Made by a program: the position numbers and the translations under genes. The notes under the pieces are model-generated. The model saw only the letters and a list, made by a program, of their open reading frames with translations, was not told the origin of the DNA and searched no databases. From NCBI GenBank assembly GCA_024743015.1, contig JANSXJ010000279.1:1-5068 (forward strand): 5,068 nucleotides of DNA. Reading direction: 5' to 3'. Shown piece by piece: positions 1-5,068 of the stretch (position 1 is its first letter; the number at the start of each line of letters is the position of its first letter). The stretch comes from Hyphomonas sp. GTDB lineage: Bacteria; Pseudomonadota; Alphaproteobacteria; Caulobacterales; Hyphomonadaceae.

Positions 1-61
1 CGCCCATGAACAAGAAGTGCATTTCCTGGACGACAAAGTCGACCGAAATATTGCTACCCGT
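1..61 (-). pseudogene. In-frame continuation of lepB beyond the TAG, cut by the window edge
   Basis: Reading on from the TAG in the lepB frame gives 20 sense codons with no further stop. The last ten are VQEMHFLFMG, and the final visible base (G) is compatible with the Asp of a GD motif. Active signal peptidases typically have a VPEGHYFxMGDNRDNS-like segment here, so this is the missing C-terminal part rather than random sequence. Two normally conserved positions differ (Gln for Pro, Met for Gly), which could reflect relaxed selection or a divergent paralogue. The rest of box E lies outside the window. Confidence 0.75.
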
Positions 62-622
62 CTAGCCATCAATGTCAAGGGTCAGCCATGTGATGCCATC
101 ATAGGATTCGGTGAATTCCGCTGCGGTGACCATGGCCCCACTATCGTGCTGCCTGTATCTCACACGCCGCACAAATGTCCGCTCAATCGGCGTTCCGTTG
201 ATGGCCACAGGCTGTCCATCGCGAACAGAAACGGTGTCTCCCGGCAGGCCAATAATGCGCTTGATCATCACGCGCGGTGTGTGCGTGTGTTCGAAGACAG
301 CAACATCGCCACGCTTCGGCATGCTAGCAAAAACACGTCCCTCCGGCAGAGGCGCGTACCGCCCGAGACTGAACGGCAATGAGTGACGTGAGTATCCATA
401 GGCGAATTTGTTCACCGCGACACGATCGCCAACCTGAAGGTTCGGCACCATGCTTTCAGATGGAATCACACGCAATTCGTAGAACAATCCAGAAAAGACC
501 AGGAAAATCGGAATGAAGATGGAGAGCGTAATGCCCCACTCGCGCAGTTCCTTGATGATTTTCTCTTTCAGGGTCAGCGGCCCGTCGACCTCCGCCGTGT
601 CCTTGGTCAGCGTATCGGTCAT
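62..622 (-). CDS. lepB: Signal peptidase I, interrupted by an in-frame TAG before box E
   Basis: Type I signal peptidases are inner-membrane serine proteases with a Ser/Lys dyad that remove signal peptides from exported proteins. The 186-residue product has a charged N-terminus, one membrane segment (about 30-48), box B with IPSESMVPNL (nucleophile Ser57, the second Ser, as in E. coli Ser90), box C GDRVAVNKFAYG (65-76), and box D with MIKRIIGLPGD (general base Lys121, like E. coli Lys145). Box E (GDNRDNS-type) is missing because a TAG closes the frame at 62-64; family members usually run to about 250 residues. Translation past the TAG in the same frame reaches HFLFMG, the usual lead-in to box E. 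The start overlaps the UPF0145 stop by 4 nt (ATGA) and has only a weak Shine-Dalgarno, so coupled translation is likely. Family identity is certain; whether the product works is doubtful. Rnc and era, the usual lepB neighbours, are absent here, so this may be an extra copy. Confidence 0.88.
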   Translation of the reverse strand: MTDTLTKDTAEVDGPLTLKEKIIKELREWGITLSIFIPIFLVFSGLFYELRVIPSESMVPNLQVGDRVAVNKFAYGYSRHSLPFSLGRYAPLPEGRVFASMPKRGDVAVFEHTHTPRVMIKRIIGLPGDTVSVRDGQPVAINGTPIERTFVRRVRYRQHDSGAMVTAAEFTESYDGITWLTLDIDG

Positions 623-933
623 GACAGGCGCACCGCCGTTCCGTAAGCCAGCAATTCAGCCGACCCGCCCATAATCATGCTCGTGGTGACCCTCAAACAG
701 ATGACGGCATCGGCGCCTTTCGCCTTGGCATCTGCCACCATGCGATCAATCGCCTGCTCGCGCGCTTCCGCCATGAGCTTGGTGTATTCCGGAACCTCAC
801 CGCCGACCAGGTTGCGCAGCGCCGCCATGATATCACGCCCGAAAAAACGGGTGCGCACCGTGTTTCCTTTGACAGTTCCGACAATCTCAGAGACTTGCCG
901 ACCGGGCACAGTTTCGCCCATGGTAACAATCAT
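619..933 (-). CDS. UPF0145 / YbjQ family protein
   Basis: This is a 104-residue soluble protein, close to the length of E. coli YbjQ (about 107). It shows the family pattern: an N-terminal beta region with a VxGTVKGNTV segment (18-26), RNLVGGEVPEY (40-50), a helix with the AREQAIDRM stretch (57-65), and KGADAVICLR (72-81) followed by a C-terminal strand ending GTAV. Family members form small homo-oligomers and are sometimes labelled heavy-metal-binding, but the cellular role is not established and I do not assign one. The start at 933 is supported by GAGAGG (940-945) six bases upstream; the next Met (codon 5) has no such site. The Shine-Dalgarno directly abuts the stop of the upstream membrane gene, and the 3' end overlaps lepB by 4 nt, so the three genes are probably translated from one message. 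Confidence 0.9.
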   Translation of the reverse strand: MIVTMGETVPGRQVSEIVGTVKGNTVRTRFFGRDIMAALRNLVGGEVPEYTKLMAEAREQAIDRMVADAKAKGADAVICLRVTTSMIMGGSAELLAYGTAVRLS

Positions 934-945
934 TCTGCGCCTCTC

Positions 946-1212
946 TTATTTGTCGACGGTCTTGGAGTAGTGATCATCTTCAGCATTGTTCAGACGATCC
1001 ACAATTACTTTTGCCAGAAGCACGAGAAATCCGAGCGCGACAAGTCCCGGAATCAGTAACACCGCCCAAATAGGCGCGCCTGCTTGGGCGCTTGCCTGAT
1101 TGATGGCAAAGCCAATACCGAGAAGCATCAGCAATCCATAGATCGCGCCACCTGCTATGATCAAACCGATGCCAACAGCAAACCAACCCTGGGTTTTCCC
1201 AGATTCCTGCAT
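946..1212 (-). CDS. Small protein with two predicted membrane segments, function unknown
   Basis: This 88-residue protein is not one I can name. It has a short polar N-terminus (MQESGKTQGW), a hydrophobic segment at about 11-36 rich in Gly, Ile and Leu, a small-residue loop (about 39-47), a second hydrophobic segment at about 48-70, and a charged tail with DRLNNAEDDHYSKTVDK (72-88). Both tails would lie on the same side of the membrane. The frame is open upstream to 1329, but that extension is polar and basic and overlaps the preceding hydrolase gene. The ATG at 1212 has a clear TAGGAG eight bases upstream, so I chose it. It sits 12 nt ahead of the UPF0145 gene and 79 nt after the hydrolase gene. 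It could be an accessory to the neighbouring envelope genes, but only position suggests this. Confidence 0.8.
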   Translation of the reverse strand: MQESGKTQGWFAVGIGLIIAGGAIYGLLMLLGIGFAINQASAQAGAPIWAVLLIPGLVALGFLVLLAKVIVDRLNNAEDDHYSKTVDK

Positions 1213-1220
1213 GTGTGAGA

Positions 1221-1226
1221 CTCCTA
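1221..1226 (-). promoter_or_regulatory. Shine-Dalgarno site fixing the start of the small membrane gene
   Basis: On the minus strand this reads TAGGAG, eight bases before the ATG at 1210-1212. It decides between that start and the longer open frame reaching 1329, which would overlap the hydrolase gene by 38 nt. Confidence 0.65.
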
Positions 1227-1291
1227 CGACCGGTTTCGAGCGCGATCTTTGACTTATCCCACGCTTCTTGTCGAGAACATGGCCGCGCTTA

Positions 1292-2362
1292 TCAGTCCGT
1301 CGCTTCGTACCAGGCAACACCGTCAGCATCGAGCCGGCGCATGGCCTGCTCGCGCCTCACCAGATAATTCAAATGAGCCAATGCCTCACCAGTCGCCATG
1401 GACAGGACGTCATCCCCGATCTTGCGCCCAAAAATGGCTGGAAAAACATCAACCACACGACGCGGCGCCTGACCCAAGCGCTGTTTCAGGCGTTTGAGCG
1501 CCACGCCATGCCCCTTGATCAAGTGATCAAGACGATCATGTGCACCCGTGAAGGGTTCATTATGGGCCGGCAGAACCAGCACGTCGGCTGGCAGTGCTGA
1601 TTTCAGCTTCTCGCAACTCTCCAGCCAGTCCGATAGCGGGTCTGCTTCTGGCTCGGTCGGAAACACAGAGACATTTGAGGATATCTTCGGCAGCAGCTGA
1701 TCGCCGGAAATCACGACGTTCAGTTCAGGGCAAAACAGACATGAATGCTCCGGCGAGTGCCCATGACCCATGATCACGCGCCAGGTCTGACCGGCCATTT
1801 CGAACGTATCGTCATCTTCAAGCCGGTGATAGGCATCTGGCAATTGCGAGACACCGCGCCCAAAGCCTCCGAACCGGTTTCGATAGGTTTCAATGTTTTC
1901 CTCGTTCCAGCCCGCCTGACGATAGAAGATCGTGCCCGCCTCAGGCGCTTTGCGTCCCGTATCGGCGACCAGCATGCGACACGTCACGTATTCCAACCGG
2001 CTGATCCAAAACTGCGAGTCTGGAAATTTTCGACTGAGCCACCCGGCATTGCCGATATGATCGGGATGCATATGGGTCACGATGACCCGCCAGACCGGAC
2101 GGCCGCCCAGCTTTTCCTCAAATATTTTGCGCCAGGCAGCCTTGGTATCGTCCAGCGGCATGCCCGTGTCGACGATGGTCCAGCCTCGGTCACCGTCATC
2201 GATCAGCCAGAGGTTGATCCATTGCAGTGAAAAAGGCAGTGGCATGCGTACCCAGTGCACACCGGGCGCCACTTCCATTGTCGATCCGACCTCAGGGGTC
2301 GCGTCGCCGAAGGGATAGGTCAGCGGCGCACGGCCAGAGGTTTTTCCTTCAAATCCATCCAT
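1292..2362 (-). CDS. MBL-fold (metallo-beta-lactamase superfamily) hydrolase
   Basis: This is a 356-residue cytoplasmic metallo-hydrolase of the glyoxalase II-like group; the substrate cannot be told from sequence. From the chosen ATG, an N-terminal strand region leads to VDTG (80 to 83 on the longer frame, 64-67 here), then the metal motif THMHPDH (96-102: His97, His99, Asp101, His102). GHGHSPEH follows with the likely ligand His202, then SGDQLL with Asp221, and PAHNEPF with His267, so the full set for a binuclear zinc site is present. The last 90 or so residues resemble the winged-helix tail of this group (BLACT_WH-like), including EALAHLNYL. The frame is open to a GTG at 2410, but that GTG has no Shine-Dalgarno; the ATG at 2362 fits family N-termini better, though its own site (TTGAAAG) is weak. 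No signal peptide is seen. It lies 69 nt after the SYLF lipoprotein gene. Class is confident, start moderately so. Confidence 0.9.
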   Translation of the reverse strand: MDGFEGKTSGRAPLTYPFGDATPEVGSTMEVAPGVHWVRMPLPFSLQWINLWLIDDGDRGWTIVDTGMPLDDTKAAWRKIFEEKLGGRPVWRVIVTHMHPDHIGNAGWLSRKFPDSQFWISRLEYVTCRMLVADTGRKAPEAGTIFYRQAGWNEENIETYRNRFGGFGRGVSQLPDAYHRLEDDDTFEMAGQTWRVIMGHGHSPEHSCLFCPELNVVISGDQLLPKISSNVSVFPTEPEADPLSDWLESCEKLKSALPADVLVLPAHNEPFTGAHDRLDHLIKGHGVALKRLKQRLGQAPRRVVDVFPAIFGRKIGDDVLSMATGEALAHLNYLVRREQAMRRLDADGVAWYEATD

Positions 2363-2421
2363 GCTTTCAATCTGGCATGCCGTCAGGCTGCCACCAATCC
2401 ATGACCTCACGGAATGACGAA

Positions 2422-2438
2422 GCGATAGGGTCTATCGC
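2422..2438. repeat. Perfect 7-bp inverted repeat (hairpin) over the SYLF gene stop codon
   Basis: The arms GCGATAG and CTATCGC are perfectly complementary around a 3-nt loop. The TAG stop of the lipoprotein gene (2432-2434) lies in one arm. On the plus strand it is followed by GTTTTG, which looks like a short intrinsic-terminator tail, but no plus-strand gene ends here. In the direction of transcription the stem is followed by only two T bases, so it would be a weak terminator at best. It may instead be a 3'-end stabilising stem or chance. Confidence 0.45.
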
Positions 2439-2995
2439 GTTTTGACCCGCGTGACCTTCGTCCCTTCAATGCTGACCCCAGCCATCAGGCCTTTCTGGTC
2501 GAAAATGAAAGCATAGGCGTCATCTTGAAGAGTCGATGACGACAGGTTCTCGGCAACGCCCGCATTGACGACGACAACTGTCGGGCCAACGCCGATCTCC
2601 CATCCATCAGATTCCTCCAGGTACTGGACGGCGTTGTCATTCATCAGGAAGACCGCGTACCCATAGGATTGCGCGCCCGCCTGCAGACCCCAGGACCCGG
2701 TAAACGAGGTGTAATACCCGGTTGTGGCCCCGCCCTGTCGAAGCTCGCCTTCACCATAGGCACCACCGAAAACCAATCCGGCTTTGACCATGGATGGGAA
2801 AACCAGCACCGCGCGTGATTGCCGCGAAATCGCAGCCGCCGCCGGATTCTCACGGATCAGCTTGTTGAGCGCTTGCGTGCTCGAATTGGAGAGGTCCGCA
2901 CGTGAGGCAGAGGATGTTGCCGTTGTTGAGCAGCCACCCAAAGTGACCATTCCGATCACAGCGGTCGCGGCAAAAGCTTTTCTAAACAGTCCCAT
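2432..2995 (-). CDS. SYLF-domain (Ysc84/BPSL1445-type) lipoprotein
   Basis: The 187-residue product starts with a basic n-region (GLFRK), a hydrophobic stretch and the lipobox-like LGGC, giving Cys22 as the lipidated residue. Ser23 follows, so outer-membrane sorting is expected under the Lol rule known from E. coli. After a Ser/Thr-rich linker, about 45-187 matches the SYLF domain, a lipid-binding fold: NPAAAAI, AVLVFPSMVKAGLVFGGAYGEGEL (62 onward, split by family-typical glycines), GYYTSFTGSWGLQAGAQSYG, and a C-terminal FDQKGLMAGVSIEGTKV. The exact role in bacteria is unclear; membrane-lipid binding at the envelope is inferred. The frame is open up to 3055, but the ATG at 2995 has AGGAG six bases upstream and puts the signal sequence at the terminus. 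It sits 79 nt after sdaA. Nothing in the domain appears missing. Confidence 0.92.
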   Translation of the reverse strand: MGLFRKAFAATAVIGMVTLGGCSTTATSSASRADLSNSSTQALNKLIRENPAAAAISRQSRAVLVFPSMVKAGLVFGGAYGEGELRQGGATTGYYTSFTGSWGLQAGAQSYGYAVFLMNDNAVQYLEESDGWEIGVGPTVVVVNAGVAENLSSSTLQDDAYAFIFDQKGLMAGVSIEGTKVTRVKTR

Positions 2996-3001
2996 ACGCA
3001 G

Positions 3002-3006
3002 CTCCT
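3002..3006 (-). promoter_or_regulatory. Shine-Dalgarno site fixing the start of the SYLF lipoprotein
   Basis: On the minus strand this reads AGGAG, six bases before the ATG at 2993-2995. It favours that start over the ATG at 3055, which would bury the lipoprotein signal 20 residues inside the protein. Confidence 0.7.
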
Positions 3007-3074
3007 GTCTCTGTTCTGGGCCGACCTTATGGCCCTGAAACCCAAAGCGGGACAAGGTTTCTTATTTGTAACGT

Positions 3075-4463
3075 TTAGCAGGCGACCACATTCACAGCGA
3101 GTCCGCCCTGACTGGTTTCTTTATACTTGGAGGACATATCGAGACCGGTTTGGCGCATCGTTTCGATCACCTGATCAAGTGAGACTTTGCCCTGGCCTTC
3201 CTGGTGCAAGGCCAGCCGCGCTGCATTTACGGCTTTCACGGTACCGATGGCGTTTCGCTCGATACACGGCACCTGAACCAGACCTCCGACCGGATCGCAG
3301 GTCAGGCCGAGATTGTGTTCCATACCGATCTCCGCCGCCGCTAGGCACTGAACCGGTGTCGCGCCCCACACAGCTGCGAGGCCGCCCGCTGCCATTGAAC
3401 AGGCGACGCCCACTTCCCCCTGGCATCCCATCTCTGCCCCTGAAATCGACGCCCGCTGCTTGTAGAGCAGCCCGATTCCGCCGGCGACGAGCAGAAATCT
3501 CTGCGTCTTAGATCGGATTGGTGTGCCGTCATCATCGCAGCAATAGTGGCGCAGGACCGCTGGCAGAATTCCGGCGGCGCCATTTGTTGGCGCCGTCACG
3601 ACGCGTCCGCCTGCGGCGTTTTCTTCGTTCACGGCCATCGCATAGACGTTCAGCCAGTCGAACAGGGCTTCGCGCTCATTCACGCCTGTCCCCGTCTTGA
3701 GCTTGCGATAAAGATCCGGAGCCCGGCGTTTCACTTCAAGTCCGCCCGGCAAAATCCCTTCAGTTGCAAGACCGCGATCGATGCAGGCCAGCATGGTATC
3801 GGTGATGAGATCCAGCTGCGAGAGTGTCGCTTCGCGTGGTCGCCGCTCGTCTTCATTGATGAGCATCAAACGCCGGATCGACAGACCACTTTGGTCGCAC
3901 AATGAGAGTAGCTCTGCGGCGGATCCAAACGAATGAGGAGACCTGATTTGGTCTGGAACCACATCTCCCGCTGCCGGACGTGCGAGACGGCGCGCAGTGG
4001 CGATAAAGCCGCCTCCAGTGGAGTAATAGACCTGTTCGAAAATCGCAGGATCCGACGGCTCCGAGGCAAACAGTCTCAACGCCATACCGTTCGGATGCAA
4101 TTCAGGAACAAGGTCCCCGCGATAGAGAATGTCTTTGACGGGGTTAAACGCGATTGTTTCGCCGCGATGCAGCTTCAGCGATTTCTCTTCAACCGTTCTG
4201 CGAAACGCGGTCTCCGCCTCATCCGGATCAGCCGTCTCCGGGGCGAAGCCAAGCAATCCCAGGATGACGGCTTTGTCGGTCCCGTGCCCGACGCCCGTCA
4301 GCGCGAGAGAGCCTTGTAATTCAACCTCCACCCGCGCTGCGCGCGACAGCGTTCCGGCCTTCGCGGCCGCCCGCAAAAACCGCTTCGCAATCCGCATCGG
4401 CCCAACGGTGTGGGATGAGGACGGCCCCAATCCGATACGAAACAAATCCAATACTGAAAGCAT
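3075..4463 (-). CDS. sdaA: L-serine dehydratase, single-chain [4Fe-4S] type
   Basis: This enzyme deaminates L-serine to pyruvate and ammonia in the cytoplasm, using a [4Fe-4S] cluster instead of pyridoxal phosphate. The 462-residue chain is full length for the single-chain (type 2) form. It begins with [20 protein letters not shown], the hallmark N-terminus of the beta-type domain, and carries the catalytic alpha-type domain from about 180 on, with [14 protein letters not shown] (290-303), [14 protein letters not shown] (346-359) and [13 protein letters not shown] (382-394). Cluster cysteines should be Cys347, Cys389 and Cys400, with the C-terminal Cys462 as fourth ligand. This is offset by exactly four from the Legionella enzyme (343, 385, 396, 458), whose last residue folds back into the active site. 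The start codon places the conserved N-terminus at residue 1; the Shine-Dalgarno (GGGTG) is only fair. It is transcribed away from the amidase gene. All expected key residues are present. Confidence 0.97.
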   Translation of the reverse strand: MLSVLDLFRIGLGPSSSHTVGPMRIAKRFLRAAAKAGTLSRAARVEVELQGSLALTGVGHGTDKAVILGLLGFAPETADPDEAETAFRRTVEEKSLKLHRGETIAFNPVKDILYRGDLVPELHPNGMALRLFASEPSDPAIFEQVYYSTGGGFIATARRLARPAAGDVVPDQIRSPHSFGSAAELLSLCDQSGLSIRRLMLINEDERRPREATLSQLDLITDTMLACIDRGLATEGILPGGLEVKRRAPDLYRKLKTGTGVNEREALFDWLNVYAMAVNEENAAGGRVVTAPTNGAAGILPAVLRHYCCDDDGTPIRSKTQRFLLVAGGIGLLYKQRASISGAEMGCQGEVGVACSMAAGGLAAVWGATPVQCLAAAEIGMEHNLGLTCDPVGGLVQVPCIERNAIGTVKAVNAARLALHQEGQGKVSLDQVIETMRQTGLDMSSKYKETSQGGLAVNVVAC

Positions 4464-4560
4464 TCTACACCCGTGCCCGCCAGACGAGCCTTACCCCTAC
4501 GTCGCTCTTGCAATCCGAGCAAGCTCGCGAGACCCTGATCGAAAATCTAGGGAGGAATTC
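4464..4560. promoter_or_regulatory. Divergent control region between sdaA and the amidase gene
   Basis: This 97-bp gap must hold the promoter of the amidase gene and probably that of sdaA. It contains a 5-bp inverted repeat, CTTGC and GCAAG (4507-4523, 7-nt spacer), next to an 8-bp palindrome CTCGCGAG (4524-4531). These could be operator half-sites, but they are short. A TTGCAA at 4508-4513 resembles a -35 box, yet I find no convincing -10 partner at normal spacing on either strand, so no promoter is placed precisely. Confidence 0.5.
4550..4556 (+). promoter_or_regulatory. Strong Shine-Dalgarno site of the amidase gene
   Basis: GGGAGGA lies with its GGAGG core five bases before the ATG at 4561. 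It is the best ribosome binding site in the window and fixes this start. Confidence 0.75.
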
Positions 4561-5068
4561 ATGTCGCAACTCAATCGTAGGGGCTTGCTGAAATCCGGCG
4601 CCGCCTTAGCCGCCCTGACGCCTTTCGCAGCCTGCGCTGCAGGCACAGAAACTGAAGGTACAAGCGCTTCTGGCGTCGAGCCCACAGAGGCTGCGACACC
4701 GGTCGACACTCCGCCGACCTATACCGCCCAGTCTATTCCCGACGGACTGGCCCAACTGGCGATGCTCAGATCTGGCGAAACCACATCGCTGGCCTTGACC
4801 GAAGCTGCGATTGAACGCTCCCAAGCCGCCGACATGCTCATCAACGCGGTCGCAACGGAGACCTATGCCGATGCGTTGGAAACGGCGCAAACTCCCCCCG
4901 AGGGGGCGATGGGCGGTGTCCCGACTTTCATCAAGGACCTGCTCGACTGGAAGGGCGATCCGACATTGTACGGATCGCGTGCCTTTCAGGGCTATGTCGC
5001 CCCTGCCGACGCCGCTTTTGCCGCTGCGTGGCGCAAGACTGGTGTGATCAGCCTTGGCAAGTCCACCA
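4561..5068 (+). CDS. Exported amidase-signature-family enzyme, N-terminal part only
   Basis: The frame runs open from the ATG through the right edge (169 codons plus one base), so the 3' end is missing. Residues 1-25 form a signal sequence with a twin-arginine-like core NRRGLLK (5-11), a hydrophobic stretch and then PFAAC, where Cys25 could be lipidated, although Phe is unusual at position -3. A Thr/Glu/Ser/Pro-rich linker follows (about 26-58). The catalytic domain starts near 60; GGVPTFIKDLLDWKGDP (118-134) carries the probable catalytic Lys125 of the Ser-cisSer-Lys triad, then YGSRAFQGYVAPADAAF (137-153) and GVISLGKST (161-169), all typical of the family. The serine-rich signature containing both catalytic serines lies beyond the window. 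Family members hydrolyse amide bonds in varied substrates; the substrate here is unknown. It is divergent from sdaA. Family call is firm; Tat export is likely; lipidation is tentative. Confidence 0.9.
   Translation, partial: MSQLNRRGLLKSGAALAALTPFAACAAGTETEGTSASGVEPTEAATPVDTPPTYTAQSIPDGLAQLAMLRSGETTSLALTEAAIERSQAADMLINAVATETYADALETAQTPPEGAMGGVPTFIKDLLDWKGDPTLYGSRAFQGYVAPADAAFAAAWRKTGVISLGKST

Noticed and set aside
62..64. Programmed stop-codon readthrough or amber recoding in lepB
   Set aside because: The bases after the TAG (ACGGGT) match no readthrough context I know, and there is no evidence of amber recoding in the other genes, which end in TAA, TGA and TAG. Nonsense mutation or sequence error is simpler.
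1213..1329. N-terminal extension of the small membrane protein to an ATG at 1329
   Set aside because: It would overlap the hydrolase gene by 38 nt, is polar and basic, and lacks the clear ribosome binding site seen before the ATG at 1212.
1745..2230. Plus-strand open frame of 161 codons inside the hydrolase gene
   Set aside because: It is fully antisense to a gene with complete metal-binding motifs, resembles no family I know, and is a shadow of the high-G+C coding frame.
3018..3035. Inverted repeat GGGCC-N8-GGCCC between sdaA and the SYLF gene as a terminator
   Set aside because: The stem is only 5 bp with an 8-nt loop and has no T-run after it in the direction of transcription.
3029..3511. 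Plus-strand open frame of 160 codons opposite the 3' end of sdaA
   Set aside because: Composition is Arg/Pro/Ser-rich as expected for a complementary-frame shadow, and sdaA is intact on the other strand.
4508..4546. Promoter from TTGCAA (-35) and GAAAAT (-10) ahead of the amidase gene
   Set aside because: The spacing of 27 bp is far too long and the -10 match is poor.
4606..4890. Minus-strand open frame opposite the amidase gene
   Set aside because: The plus strand carries a clear amidase start with a strong ribosome binding site and family motifs; the reverse frame has no recognisable features.

Overview
This window looks like an ordinary chromosomal segment of an alphaproteobacterium. A Maricaulis/Hyphomonas-type lineage is my best guess, from the moderately high G+C, the style of the protein sequences and the many lipoprotein or envelope genes. 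That placement is inference, not a database match. I see no rRNA, tRNA, CRISPR array, insertion sequence or prophage signature, and I do not see an undescribed multi-gene system.

Layout: six genes lie on the minus strand and are read from about 4463 down to the left edge. They are sdaA (single-chain iron-sulfur L-serine dehydratase, 3075-4463), a SYLF/Ysc84-type lipoprotein (2432-2995), a metallo-beta-lactamase-fold hydrolase (1292-2362), an 88-residue protein with two membrane segments (946-1212), a UPF0145/YbjQ-family protein (619-933) and a signal peptidase I gene (lepB, 62-622). One gene is divergent on the plus strand: the first 169 codons of an exported amidase-signature-family enzyme (4561 to the right edge), with a 97-bp divergent control region between it and sdaA.

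The last three minus-strand genes are tightly packed: a 12-nt gap, then a 4-nt ATGA overlap. They are probably one translationally coupled unit. The larger genes are separated by 69-79 nt, so co-transcription there is possible but not shown. A perfect 7-bp hairpin overlaps the stop codon of the SYLF lipoprotein gene.

The most notable point is lepB. Its reading frame is closed by a TAG at 62-64, after the catalytic Ser and Lys but before the conserved C-terminal box E. Reading past this codon in the same frame gives a sequence that ends in a recognisable approach to box E (HFLFMG at the window edge). The gene is therefore a recent nonsense pseudogene, a sequencing error, or less likely a readthrough case. 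The genes appear functionally mixed: serine catabolism, envelope lipoprotein, hydrolase, protein export.
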